Below, piece by piece: positions 55,808 through 64,000 of a stretch of DNA of 64,000 nucleotides. The notes below the pieces were generated by a model. The model was not told the origin of the DNA, did not search any database, and worked only from the letters and a program-made list of their open reading frames with translations. This DNA comes from Cryptosporangium phraense. GTDB lineage: Bacteria; Actinomycetota; Actinomycetes; Mycobacteriales; Cryptosporangiaceae. Location: NCBI RefSeq assembly GCF_006912135.1, contig NZ_VIRS01000003.1:62001-126000 (forward strand). Reading direction: 5' to 3'. Each line of letters begins with the position of its first letter. The stretch's first letter is position 1. The translations under genes and the position numbers were made by a program.

Positions 55808-56455
55808 ATGCTTTGGGACGAATTCACGACGCTCCGAAATGCTCTTTGGATCGGCGGCGGCCAATGGGCCGGAAAATCGACCGTCGCCGGGATTCTCGCC
55901 GAGCAGTACGGTCTTACCCACTACCACTATGACTACCACGACGCCCGAGGTCACTGGGACCGCAAAGTCGCCCGGCGCTTCCGCCGTGGCGAGGCCCTCG
56001 CCGAGCCGGACCCTGAGCGCATGTGGATTCGGACGACTGTCGAGCAGGCCGTCGAGGACAGCTTGGCCAGCTTCGTGGAACGCTTCGAGTACGTCCAGGA
56101 CGACCTCCGGGCGCTCGCGTCGCCATACCCCCTCATCGCTGACGGTTGGGGTCTTCGTCCGGAACTGGTCGCGCCGATCACCTCCTCGCCGCGGCGCATG
56201 GTCGTCATGGTGCCCACTGAGGAATTTCGGCTGTACCAAATGAGGCGGCTACCGCGAGCCAGCAATATTCGACGCAACGTCAGCGACCCCGATCTGGCGC
56301 AGCACAATCGAATCGCGCGCGATCTGCTGATTGCCGATGACGCGGTAGCTCAGGCCAAGCGGCTGCACATCCGCGTCATCGAGGTGGACGGATCCCGGGA
56401 CGTCCACGCCATAGCAAGTCTGGTGGCCGATCACTTCCGTGAATTCCTACCGTAG
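55808..56455 (+). CDS. P-loop kinase-like protein (AAA_18/gluconate-kinase type)
   Basis: 215 residues. The Walker A motif is clear: IGGGQWAGKST with Lys23. The rest follows the small-molecule kinase plan (lid region with NIRRN and RIARDLL). It should phosphorylate a small metabolite with ATP; the substrate is unknown. The gene is lower in GC than the core genome. Divergent from nothing; the Cys/Tyr-rich peptide gene ends about 100 bases beyond its stop on the other strand. Confidence 0.75.
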   Translation: MLWDEFTTLRNALWIGGGQWAGKSTVAGILAEQYGLTHYHYDYHDARGHWDRKVARRFRRGEALAEPDPERMWIRTTVEQAVEDSLASFVERFEYVQDDLRALASPYPLIADGWGLRPELVAPITSSPRRMVVMVPTEEFRLYQMRRLPRASNIRRNVSDPDLAQHNRIARDLLIADDAVAQAKRLHIRVIEVDGSRDVHAIASLVADHFREFLP

Positions 56456-56514
56456 GCCTCCAGCAGCTCACTCAATTGCCGCCGATAGCTGGCTCATAGG
56501 TCTGGACGTGAAGC

Positions 56515-56544
56515 GGCCCGGAGCGCGGGTTCGCGTTCCGGGCC
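56515..56544 (-). terminator. Terminator of the 44-residue peptide gene
   Basis: 13-bp inverted repeat (ggcccggagcgcg / cgcgttccgggcc, one mismatch) with a 4-base loop, 17 bases downstream of the peptide gene's stop on the minus strand. Confidence 0.75.
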
Positions 56545-56561
56545 GGGTCCTGCTGGGTGGT

Positions 56562-56696
56562 TCAGTTGCAGTAGCTGTAGTCCCAGCAGTCGTTGTGGTG
56601 GCGACGCTTGTGGTGGCGACGGCGCGGGCGGCAGTCGTAGTCGTACGAGTAGTTGTCGTTGCAGTAGTCGTACGAGTTGTCGTAGCAGCCGCTCAT
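56562..56696 (-). CDS. 44-residue Cys/Tyr/Asp/His-rich peptide
   Basis: Too short for routine gene calling, but well supported: ATG at 56696 with GGAGG nine bases before it (plus-strand cctcc at 56706-56710), stop at 56564, and a strong hairpin terminator 17 bases on. The peptide starts SGCYDNSYDYCNDNYSYDYD, continues with a basic His core (RPRRRHHKRRHH) and ends NDCWDYSYCN. It holds 8 Tyr, 7 Asp, 5 Cys (4, 12, 22, 37, 43), 5 Asn, 6 Arg and 4 His. There is no signal peptide. The composition suits metal binding, disulfides or post-translational modification; no modification enzyme is adjacent. An acetyltransferase gene lies upstream on the same strand. Confidence 0.75.
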   Translation of the reverse strand: MSGCYDNSYDYCNDNYSYDYDCRPRRRHHKRRHHNDCWDYSYCN

Positions 56697-56872
56697 GTCG
56701 TCCAGCCTCCAGAAGCCGTTTCTCGGGGCCTGTCCCCGTGCTGAAATCAGCTTCCCGCCGGGCGGCCGCCGGCTCGATCGCCGTGGCGACGCCGCGAACG
56801 TTCGGTTCCCAACACTCGCTCGTGCCGCGCTGAGTGCGGAGCACTCCTATGCCGCTGCCAAGGCGTTCCGTG

Positions 56873-57340
56873 TCAGAGGGCTTTGGTCAGCCGGACGTCT
56901 TCCTCCTGGTAGCCGCCGCGGGAGTAGAAGGCCCGCGCTGAGCTGTTGGCGGCGCCAGTCTCCAGCGTGAGGCGACGAAGACCGCGACCCAGTGCCCATT
57001 GCTCGGCTGCTCGCAGGAGCAGCGTGCCGATACCCCGTCGCTCGCTACCGGCCTTCACCACGAGCTCTCCGACGTAGGCGTCGACCTCGCCAGTGAAATG
57101 CTGGCGCTGGCCGGTGGTCACCACGCCGACAATCTCGTCCGAGGCGACCGCCACCTGTACCGCGCGGTCAGCGTCTGCACTGTGATCAAGCGACTCCTCG
57201 ATCCAGCCGGCCACCGCCGAGCCGACCGCTGTCGGATCCCGCCAGGACGCGACCCCGATCTGCAACCGAGGCGCGAGCAGAAGAACTGCGTCACGATCGG
57301 ATGGCCGGTACTGGCGCACAAGAACCTGATCGACAGTCAT
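56873..57340 (-). CDS. GNAT-family N-acetyltransferase
   Basis: 155 residues from the ATG at 57340 (TVDQVLVRQYRPSDRDAVLL). The acetyl-CoA motif is in VKAGSERRGIGTLLLRAAEQWA (about 100-120), and the closing NSSARAFYSRGGYQEEDVRL is the usual signature. Substrate unknown. It lies 176 bases upstream of the Cys/Tyr-rich peptide gene on the same strand, so a functional link is possible but unproven. Confidence 0.88.
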   Translation of the reverse strand: MTVDQVLVRQYRPSDRDAVLLLAPRLQIGVASWRDPTAVGSAVAGWIEESLDHSADADRAVQVAVASDEIVGVVTTGQRQHFTGEVDAYVGELVVKAGSERRGIGTLLLRAAEQWALGRGLRRLTLETGAANSSARAFYSRGGYQEEDVRLTKAL

Positions 57341-57565
57341 GAGGTCATGGTGGCAAGTGGAGCGGCCTTTGATAAATGCCTGGCACAGGCTATTCCGACC
57401 GCCGGAGACGAACTCATCTGCCGCCGATGGTGAGTTGCTCGCCCACCCTGTGCGGCTCCGCCGCAGGTGTCCGGCGCTCGCGTGGCCGCCGGTGCCCGGT
57501 CCGGGCACATTGAAATCTTCGCGACTGTGCCGGGACCGGATCGTGATTGGGAGGAGTTCGCCGAG

Positions 57566-58095
57566 CTACTGAGGGTTTACGCCGCGAACGGTTGTGCCTT
57601 CTGGCAGGCCGAGCGATTCCCGTACCTTGGCCGTCAGGGTGGTAGTTACCGGTACCTGCTGGGCGGCGGCGATGTACTCGTCGACCGTGTCCGCCGCCGC
57701 GACGCGCCGGTACGCGGCGGCGCGCAGCTGGAGGTGCTGGTGGAGAGCGTCGATGTAGGGCTGTGTCTGGCTGGGCCAGCGATACCCCTGAAGCCCTCGG
57801 GAGAAGGCGGTGGTGGCGTCGGCGGCGCGCTCGGCGAGCTGCTTGTGCGCGCCGAGGTTGGCGTCGGTCAGCATCGTGTCGCGCATCCAGGCATCTCGCG
57901 CCGCATCGGAGGGGCGCTGAGCCGAAGGTAGGTGTCGCCAGCCTCCTTGACGGTCAGGACCGATGTCGAAGCGGTGGCGCTGGCTTGAGCCGAGTCCGGA
58001 CGCGGTGCGACGTCAGGATTGCCGGACGAGCAGCCGGTGAGGCCGGTAAGTGACAGACTCACCGCAGTGGCGGCGACAACCAGGTTGCGGTTCAT
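57566..58095 (-). pseudogene. Lipoprotein gene broken by a one-base frameshift
   Basis: From ATG at 58095 the frame has a lipoprotein signal (NLVVAATAVSLSLTGLTGCSS) and a tether, then AGDTYLRLSAP and soon a stop. In the next frame the sequence continues naturally: SDAARDAWMRDTMLTDANLG up to GTTVRGVNPQ, stopping at 57566. The break is at a short C run (plus-strand GGGG at 57911-57914), where one base appears lost. So a secreted, membrane-anchored protein of about 175 residues is either decayed or hit by an assembly error. Family not recognised. Confidence 0.75.
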
Positions 58096-58289
58096 GAGGA
58101 CAGGCGGCCTTCCAAGGCCCACTGCCTGCCCGGACGCCCGTCTTGGATCTCCTCGCCGCCGCGTTCGGCGACCAGCCGCACCAGCTTGCGGAACTGGGCC
58201 TGGGACAGACCGGTGAACGGTTCGATCCACTCCCTACGGGACGCGGTGATGACCGGCGACGACACACCGGAATCCTCCGCGATGGCCAA
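58092..58289 (-). mobile_element. IS5-family transposase N-terminal fragment
   Basis: The minus strand reads SSPVITASRREWIEPFTGLS, QAQFRKLVRLVAERGGEEI and DGRPGRQWAL, the usual N-terminal domain of an IS5-type transposase. It stops at the lipoprotein gene, so only about 60 residues remain. It could be the other end of the same element type as the fragment at 53395-53735. Confidence 0.75.
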
Positions 58290-58725
58290 TCACCAACTAA
58301 GCCGGGTTACGAGACGTCCTCTAGCCAAGCGATGATCCGCTGGACCGCCATCGCCACCACCCGACGCCTCGCGCTTAGCCGACCTGCTACCGCCAGCAAC
58401 GCCGTATCTTTCCTGAACCATCAATCGCGGGAGGTTTCAAAACGCGCTCTCAAAGACGCGGATGCCGAATTTTGCCGATCAGCGCCTGGCCGGGAAAGGG
58501 GCCAATTAGTATCCCGGTTGCTTCTATGCATCGGCTACATCGCGGGCTGTAGTGAAAATGTAGCGTTTCATGAATATCGATTCCGAATCGAACAGGTGTT
58601 GAATCCACACCGGACAGCTGTTACTGCTGGATGTGGCGTCGACGCCACCTCCGGAGATCCGGTTCCTGGGGGGATCGCGGTCTTCCCGAATCGAGAAATT
58701 GTCGCCCGATACATTTGGAGACGGG
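58290..58725. other. Gap before the PG-binding protein gene
   Basis: 436 bases without a convincing gene. Its right part is relatively AT-rich and must hold the promoter of the secreted protein at 58726. No repeat or terminator of note. Confidence 0.45.
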
Positions 58726-59109
58726 ATGAAAACGTTCAGTGGTCGGTTTCGGCGTGGGATGAAATTGGGCACGGCCGCATTGTTCGCGGTTTCACTCTTC
58801 GCCGGGGTCGGGGCCCTAGCGGTACCCTCGGCAGCCCAGGCGCAGATCTCACTTCAGTGTAGGTACACGGCAGCAGAGCCGACCCTCCGGCAGGGAAGCA
58901 GTGGTACTGCCGTTCGGCAACTGCAGTGCGAGTTGAACAACTCTCTTTGGTACACACAAGTTACTGTCGATGGATCTTTTGGTCCGGCGACAGCGGCGGC
59001 AGTGCGGACGTTACAGTCATGCACCGGGCTCGCCGTCGACGGGATCGTCGGCCCGCAGACATGGAGTACGCTCAACACTCACACCGTAGGCCACTACGTC
59101 TACTGCTGA
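58726..59109 (+). CDS. Secreted peptidoglycan-binding protein
   Basis: 127 residues from ATG with GGAG six bases upstream. A Sec signal peptide (LGTAALFAVSLFAGVGALAV, cleavage after SAAQA) is followed by one PG_binding_1 domain: LRQGSSGTAVRQLQCELN, VDGSFGPATAAAVRTLQ and LAVDGIVGPQTW. No catalytic domain is attached, so it should act as a wall-binding accessory. Four Cys suggest two disulfides outside the cell. It stands alone. Confidence 0.88.
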   Translation: MKTFSGRFRRGMKLGTAALFAVSLFAGVGALAVPSAAQAQISLQCRYTAAEPTLRQGSSGTAVRQLQCELNNSLWYTQVTVDGSFGPATAAAVRTLQSCTGLAVDGIVGPQTWSTLNTHTVGHYVYC

Positions 59110-59580
59110 TTCTCGCAATTGTGGTCGATTGTCCATTGCGGTGGTCAATGGACTGGCTGTGTCGGCTCGTCCGGAAGAACCGTACTTCCGGGCGAGCCTG
59201 ACTTACGCGGCCTCGCGTAATGGCGCCAACCGGCGAGAACCGGCCGGTGGGAGTGCGAACGCCGGTCTCGGCCACGCGGGCAGCAGCTGATTTTGTCACG
59301 AGCAGAATGCCTTAGGCTCACTCGGCGACCTGAGATGCAAGCACGAGCCCTGGTCGACCGGAGTAGAGCATTCAGCCGACGGCTCGGTCGGCCGCAGACC
59401 CGTCTGCCTGGGGTTGGAGAATCGAATGCACGCTTCTGCCGCGGATAGAGCATGGGGTCCGATATCGGCTTCGTCGCCCGACGGCCGCGTGCATAGGCCA
59501 CTACTCGGGCTCCCCAATGTCCACCGCTTCCAGTCGCCAGCCCTGCGCCGACGGCCTGTCGGGCGCAGCAAATCGCCCCG
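59110..59580. other. Gap without a convincing gene
   Basis: 471 bases between the secreted protein and the next minus-strand gene. Frames here are Arg/Ser-rich on both strands and look like non-coding translation. Confidence 0.45.
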
Positions 59581-60177
59581 TCAGGCGCTGGTCTCAACTC
59601 CGCGAACGAGATCTACCGCTGGTGGCATCCAGTGCACGTCGTGAATCGCTAGCGGGTCGACGACAGACCGGATTGCCGCGTGGACCCGGCTTGCCGCTGC
59701 CATCAATTCAGCTGTATCCAACCGAGCATCACCGAAGGTGACGAGAAGTCGGTCTGGGTTCACGCCCAGCCCAAGGCCGGCGGCAGCTAGCGGCGCCTCG
59801 TCGAAGTGCTCAAATGCGTTGCGGAGTGGAGATATGACCCGAACAAGCCTTTCGAACAGTTCCAGGTCCTGACGGATCGGCCGAAGAGGCAACGCGCTCG
59901 CCCGAGCAAAGTCGCAAGCCCGACCGAGACGCCGAAGGGTAGTGACAAATAGGTCGAGTTCGTTGATGCCCTGCACGACAACACGCTGCGGAATGCTCAG
60001 CAGGCCGGAGCTCAGTACATTCGAGCAGTGCTCGCACACTCGCTCATGCTGATGCGCGACGGCCAGATAGCACCTGTCCGCACGTGACTGGACGACGAGG
60101 GCCCGTGCAGACTCGGGCCGTGCGCGCCATTGGTCGTTCACGGATCCGGAGCTAGCTCGTCGGTGCGCCACACGCAC
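59581..60177 (-). CDS. Hypothetical protein
   Basis: Up to 198 residues (GTG start; a later start is possible). The middle (HEHCSNVLSSGLL-like CEHCSNV pair, then INELDLFVTTLRRLGRACDF and LVRVISPLRNAFEHFDEAPL) looks like a real helical protein; the first 30 residues do not. The IRSVVDPLAIHDVHWM tail is also protein-like. The pattern recalls HEPN-like or toxin-associated helical proteins, but there is no RX4-6H motif I can point to. Function unknown. Confidence 0.5.
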   Translation of the reverse strand: MRVAHRRASSGSVNDQWRARPESARALVVQSRADRCYLAVAHQHERVCEHCSNVLSSGLLSIPQRVVVQGINELDLFVTTLRRLGRACDFARASALPLRPIRQDLELFERLVRVISPLRNAFEHFDEAPLAAAGLGLGVNPDRLLVTFGDARLDTAELMAAASRVHAAIRSVVDPLAIHDVHWMPPAVDLVRGVETSA

Positions 60178-60296
60178 AGTATCCGCGAGTCTCGAGGCGA
60201 TTCCTTCACCTTCATGCCGAGGCGCTCATCTGCCGCGAGGCGGGCGCGTAGCGTCCGCTATTGCCGCCGATAGAGCGGGCCATCCTCCTCGGCGTT

Positions 60297-61875
60297 TCAG
60301 CGCGCGACGCCAGGAACCTCAGTGTCGTTCTGAGGCGTAATCGGCGGCGTCGGGTCGCCGAACCACTCCGAGAGAGCCTGATGCAGGCGTGGTACCGCGG
60401 TGTCGGCCGGTTCGTCGATGGCGGCTGCCCAGGCGATGTGACCGTCCGGACGGATCAGCAGCGCGTCTGTCGGCCGCTGCTCGGTGCCGGCGGTCCGGAT
60501 GTCGACGCGATCCAACCAGCCCGCGGCGGCCTCCCGCAGGTCGGCGCGGTCAGCGCGGACAAGGAGGATGGGGCGTGCACGGTGCAGAAGGGCGGCGACG
60601 CTTGTGGTGCCCTGGCCGGTCTGCAGGGTCAGGTCGGTGACGAATGTGCCGGTCAACGGGTGTGGATCGGAGCCGGGGTAGCGAAGGTCGGCGCCGGCGA
60701 TCAGGGCACCGAGGCGGCGCGCCGGCTGTTCGTCGGCGAGGAGTTCCTGGACGACCTCGCGGAGTGCATCGGCGGCCGGGTCGGTTCCTCGTCGCAGTGC
60801 TACCTGCGCGCGGGTCTGCAGTAGCGCCCGTTCTCCGGCGTACCGTCGTTCGGTCTCGTACGTGTCGAGCAGTCCGGAGGGTGCCCCGCCCCGGATGTCG
60901 GCGGCCAGTTTCCAGGCCAGGTTGACCGCGTCTAGCATGCCCAGGTTGAGTGCGGCTCCGGTCGCGGGAAGTAGATGAGCCGCGTCACCGGCGAGCAGGA
61001 TCCGTCCGTCGCGGTAGCGTCCGGCCTGCCGCGCCTGGAACTGCCAGCGGGAAAGCCGAAACGCTTCGCCCATCGGGAGGTCCGCACCGAGCATCCGATG
61101 GACGCTCTGCTGGAACTCGGTCAGCGTCATCGGTTCGTCGTCGTCGTACTCGACCGATTCCTCCTCGACGGTGGTGGCGAACATGACCCCGGCTGTGACT
61201 CCTCCGAACCCGAAAGCGCCGCGTTCGGTGCGGGTGAAGCCCACGCCGATCCGGCCCACGCCGGGGGATCTCGACGTCGCCGTTGGCGAAGGTGCGCACC
61301 GAGTCGGGCAGTGCGACCCGGGCCAGCCGGTTGACCTCTGGATAGGTGGTGCCGGGGAAGGCGATTCCGGTCAGGTCGCGGACCGTGCTGCGCGACCCGT
61401 CGCACCCCACCAGGTAGCGGGCGGTCACCTATTCGGGCCCGTCCGGGCCCTGCACCCGCGCGGTGACCAGGTCGACGTCCTGGCTGGCCGCCGTCAGCAC
61501 GCGTCCGCGCCGGATCTCGACGCCGGATTCGCGGGCGTGCTCGTCGAGAAAGCGCTCGAGGCGAGGTTGCGGGAGACCGATCGCGTGCAGCGGGGACGCG
61601 GCCAGGCGGGTCAGGTCCACCTGCACACCGCCGAACGGGAACCGGGGCGCCGGGTGCGGTGCGTCGCTGACTGCACGCAACCGCTCCAGCAGCCCTCGGT
61701 AACGCAGTAGTTCCAGGATCTGACCGCCGAGACCGCCGGCCTTCGGAGCGTCGCGCAATTCCGGGCGCCGCTCCAGCACGAGCGGTCGCGCTCCGGTCAG
61801 ACACAGCTCGGTGGCCAGCATCAAACCGGTCGGACCGGCGCCGACAACGATGACGTCGACGTCCGTTTCTGGCAT
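60297..61875 (-). pseudogene. FAD-dependent aromatic monooxygenase, broken by a stop and a frameshift
   Basis: From ATG at 61875 the FAD motif VIVVGAGPTGLMLATELC is intact, then comes TAG (61431-61429) between PDGPE and VTARYLVGCDGSRS. Further on, a C too many (plus-strand G5 at 61263-61267) shifts the frame between DVEIP and GRIGVGFTRTERG; the rest, including GRILLAGDAAHLLPATGAA, runs to 60297. The family hydroxylates aromatic rings using NADPH and FAD. With two defects in one gene it is most likely decayed, although read-through plus an assembly error cannot be excluded. Confidence 0.85.
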
Positions 61876-62219
61876 TCCTCGCACGGTTCTGCTCCCCGTT
61901 TACGCAGGTAAAGGATCCGGTCGCAGAGTGTGCACCCGCGCTGGGGTCTTGCCGCAAGACCCCCGGTCCGCTATAGCTTGGCAATGGAGGGAAGAGCCCG
62001 TCGAGCGTCCTTTGGCCGGTAATATCGCGCCTGCGGAGCGTGGAGAGCAGTGCTGGTGACAAACTGCGCGACGAGTTAGTCAGATATCACCAGGAGTTGC
62101 TTGACGCCGGAAGTCACCGACCGGGCACTATCTCTACCTACATTCAGCATCCCGAGCGACTTACTGTGTTCGCTCCCTGCATTCCAGCCATTGACGAGAA
62201 ACGTCCGGTCGTGCCGCGA
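61876..62219. other. Gap with a possible recombinase N-terminal scrap
   Basis: At 62052-62162 (plus strand) the frame reads KLRDELVRYHQELLDAG and PGTISTYIQHPERL, like the N-terminal helices of core-binding or phage-integrase-type domains, then loses the pattern. Nothing else is seen in these 344 bases. Confidence 0.4.
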
Positions 62220-62717
62220 TCAGGGCAGGTGCTTTTCGTAGAGGACTAGGGTCCAGGTCCAGCTTAGTTGATGTTCTCGGCCGACGGCCTGGTAGCCGAG
62301 GTTTTCGTAGAAGGCCATGGCCTCGGGTTGGTTGGTGGCAGTGTCCAGGAACATTCGCTGTAGGCCGTTGTGCCGTGCGTGTTGTTCCAACGCGTCCATC
62401 AGGGCTCGGCCGATTCCGCGGCGGCGGGTTGCCGGGTGTACGCGGACCCGGAGAATGTTGGCCGCGCCGTTGTGGGCTGGGCGTAGGCCGGCCATGCCGA
62501 CGAGATGTCCGTCGAGTTCGGCGACGAGGAACTCGCCGCCGGCTGCGAGGAAGCTGTCGGTGATGTCGGCCAGATCGGGGAAGCCTGGGGGCGGTTGGGT
62601 TGCGGGTGGGAGTGGCAGCGGAACAGTGGGGTTGGCGGTGGCGCCGATGTTCGGCAGGTTGTTCAGGGCCCAGATCGTTGAGGCGTCGGCGTCGCGGAAT
62701 CGTCGGATCGAGAGCAC
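62220..62717 (-). CDS. GNAT-family N-acetyltransferase
   Basis: 165 residues. It opens LSIRRFRDADASTIWALNNL and has the acetyl-CoA site in VHPATRRRGIGRALMDALEQHA, then QPEAMAFYENLGYQAVGR, the standard GNAT ending. A Pro-rich loop (VPLPLPPATQPPPGFPD, about 32-48) replaces the usual first helix connection, as in some relatives. Substrate unknown; the gene is alone on this strand. Confidence 0.9.
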   Translation of the reverse strand: MLSIRRFRDADASTIWALNNLPNIGATANPTVPLPLPPATQPPPGFPDLADITDSFLAAGGEFLVAELDGHLVGMAGLRPAHNGAANILRVRVHPATRRRGIGRALMDALEQHARHNGLQRMFLDTATNQPEAMAFYENLGYQAVGREHQLSWTWTLVLYEKHLP

Positions 62718-62874
62718 GGTTCGAGAGTGAGCCGTCTCGACCGCCGAGCTCTAGCGATTTCCCGCCCCCTCCACGACCTTCGAGTGCCGTCTCGCGGGAG
62801 CCCGGCGGCGATCGTCGGTGGTGGACGCTGCTTGTCGCCGTCGGTCAGCGCGAGGGCGTGTTGTCGGTGGGGCG

Positions 62875-63279
62875 TCAGACGGCCGGATCCGGGAGGTGGC
62901 CTAAGTGGTCGATCACGCGGTCGCGGAGGCGGAGGTACTCCTCCCAGCGGCGCAGCGGGCCGGGTGGACGTGTGACGACGTGCCCGGGGGTGACGATCTG
63001 GCCGGCGCGGAACTGTTCGCGGGTCAGGTCGATGTCGACGCCGCTGGGTAGCCGGTTCCAGTAGTGGAAGCCGTGTTGTTCTCCACGGAGGTGGACTTCG
63101 CCGAGGACGAGGTCGCCGCCGAAAATGTCGTTGACGATCAGCGCGGTGATGTCGCAGTGGCCCCAGGCGGGGTTGTCGGGTCGCCATGGCTCGCGTTCGA
63201 GGTCGTCGGGCGAGCAGGTGTCGGCGGCCCAACTGGAGCGTAGGGCTGCGTCGAGGGTCAGCAGATCCCAGGGAAGCAT
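62875..63279 (-). CDS. YunG-like protein
   Basis: 134 residues. The pattern RSSWAADTCSPDDLE, NPAWGHCDITALIVNDIFGGDL and GFHYWNRLPSGVDIDLTREQF is that of the YunG family, which has a papain-like Cys-His layout (Cys in WGHCD). The family's function is not established. It is intact and chromosomal in composition. Confidence 0.8.
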   Translation of the reverse strand: MLPWDLLTLDAALRSSWAADTCSPDDLEREPWRPDNPAWGHCDITALIVNDIFGGDLVLGEVHLRGEQHGFHYWNRLPSGVDIDLTREQFRAGQIVTPGHVVTRPPGPLRRWEEYLRLRDRVIDHLGHLPDPAV

Positions 63280-63392
63280 GCGGAGAGCATCGCACCGGCC
63301 CCTGACGAATCCCGATGGTTCAGACGCCTACCGCTGACTCCGATCGAGTGCACCGACCTGCCGTTGAGCGCCGATCCGGTCCGCGGGGCCCG

Positions 63393-63845
63393 TCAGACCA
63401 GCTGGAACGTGAAGTTGTTCCGCACCTCGTCGCTGTTGTCGTGCGCTTCGATCACGAAGTCGTTGCCCTTCGTGTCGTTGGACAGGAAGACGTTCCATCC
63501 GGTGGAGGGGTGGTGCAACTGGAACTGGCCGCCGCCGACGTCGACGGCGCGGAACAGGTTCCGGTCTTCGTCCCGGTCCGGGTGGGCCTCGACGATGCGG
63601 TCGGGCCCCGCCATGTCGTTCGAGACGAACAGGAACGTGTTGGTGGCTGGGTTGAGCAGCCGGCACCGGCTGCTGTTGGCGATGGGGTACTCGGCTCGGA
63701 ACTCGTTGCGGAACTCGTCTCTGAATGGGTGCGCCTCGACAATGTGGTCGCGGCCTGCCAGATCGTTCGACACGAACAGGAATTGGCCGTTGTGCTGGAC
63801 GCTGAAGAGACGGAAATTGACATTTTCCGGCAGAATGCGCGGCAT
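63393..63845 (-). CDS. Three-repeat beta-trefoil-like protein
   Basis: 150 residues made almost wholly of three repeats: FLFVSNDLAGRDHIVEAHP (about 22-40), FLFVSNDMAGPDRIVEAHP (about 71-89) and VFLSNDTKGNDFVIEAHDN (about 118-136), each ending in a DExRNxF segment. Three such units of about 47 residues fit a beta-trefoil fold, as in lectin- or fascin-like domains. No signal peptide is present, so it is probably cytoplasmic or leaves by another route. A sugar- or protein-binding role is likely; the ligand is unknown. Confidence 0.75.
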   Translation of the reverse strand: MPRILPENVNFRLFSVQHNGQFLFVSNDLAGRDHIVEAHPFRDEFRNEFRAEYPIANSSRCRLLNPATNTFLFVSNDMAGPDRIVEAHPDRDEDRNLFRAVDVGGGQFQLHHPSTGWNVFLSNDTKGNDFVIEAHDNSDEVRNNFTFQLV

Positions 63846-64000
63846 GGTGGAGCTCCTCTCCGAGTTCGGATCCCAGTGTCGGGGCCGGGGAGGACGCGGG
63901 GAATTGGCCGGGGGATGGGGCGGCCGTTGCCGGTTCGGGCAGGCGGTATCAGGGTCAGCACGGTAGGCGGCGCGATACGGTCCGGCCGGCCGGTGCCCGG
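63846..64000. other. Right edge, upstream of the trefoil gene
   Basis: 155 bases, presumably promoter of the minus-strand trefoil gene; no coding region recognised before the window ends. Confidence 0.4.

Noticed and set aside
56439-56744. Val-rich 101-codon plus-strand frame
   Set aside because: It is the antisense shadow of the 44-residue peptide gene, which has the ribosome site and terminator.
57467-57931. 154-codon plus-strand frame
   Set aside because: Antisense to the broken lipoprotein gene, whose two halves form a continuous sensible protein.

Overview
The window is high-GC DNA with strong G/C bias at third codon positions, GTG and TTG starts, SARP/AfsR-type, LysR, HxlR and WYL regulators, and an IdeR/DmdR1-type iron box. 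All of this points to a filamentous actinomycete; genus cannot be named from this sequence alone.

Region 1 (1-20073) is one very large nonribosomal peptide synthetase reading frame, open at the left edge. Its order is A-T / C-A-T-E / C-A-T-E / C-A-T / C-A-T-TE. Specificity residues read by eye give beta-alanine, N5-hydroxyornithine, threonine-like, N5-hydroxyornithine and glycine. Modules 2-4 repeat the hOrn(E)-Thr(E)-hOrn logic of the coelichelin synthetase, so the likely product is a hydroxamate siderophore: beta-Ala - D-hOrn - D-(allo)Thr - L-hOrn - Gly. The gene also carries expanded low-complexity repeats, including an insertion of about 660 residues between the C and A domains of module 4. 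The ornithine hydroxylase, MbtH protein and exporters are not in the window.

Region 2 (20.1-39.7 kb) is ordinary chromosomal content: a nucleotidyltransferase remnant, a GH120-like beta-xylosidase, acetyltransferase, a four-gene minus-strand operon (Rieske oxygenase, NCS1 purine/pyrimidine permease, 2OG-Fe(II) oxygenase, adenosine/adenine deaminase) beside an XRE-cupin regulator, an HxlR regulator divergent from a DHFR-fold protein, an SDR and LysR gene, a NarL-type two-component pair, and an iron-siderophore binding lipoprotein divergent from a [2Fe-2S] ferredoxin-like gene across a near-perfect iron box. The binding protein is the natural uptake partner for a hydroxamate siderophore. A large AfsR-like ATPase regulator closes the region.

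Region 3 (about 40.3-62.2 kb) looks like an old genomic island: lower and uneven GC, many orphan small genes, IS3 and IS5 fragments, a frameshifted tyrosine recombinase and several other single-base-broken genes. It contains a candidate defence pair (a CHAT/caspase-like protease followed by a 733-residue protein with a zinc ribbon and a PD-(D/E)XK site), other PD-(D/E)XK and zinc-ribbon proteins, a TIGR02391-type protein, and a 44-residue Cys/Tyr/Asp/His-rich peptide gene with its own ribosome site and terminator. Intact regulator/enzyme pairs (WYL-glyoxalase, LysR-F420/NADP oxidoreductase) sit among the debris.

Region 4 (62.2-64 kb) holds an acetyltransferase, a YunG-like protein and a three-repeat beta-trefoil-like protein.
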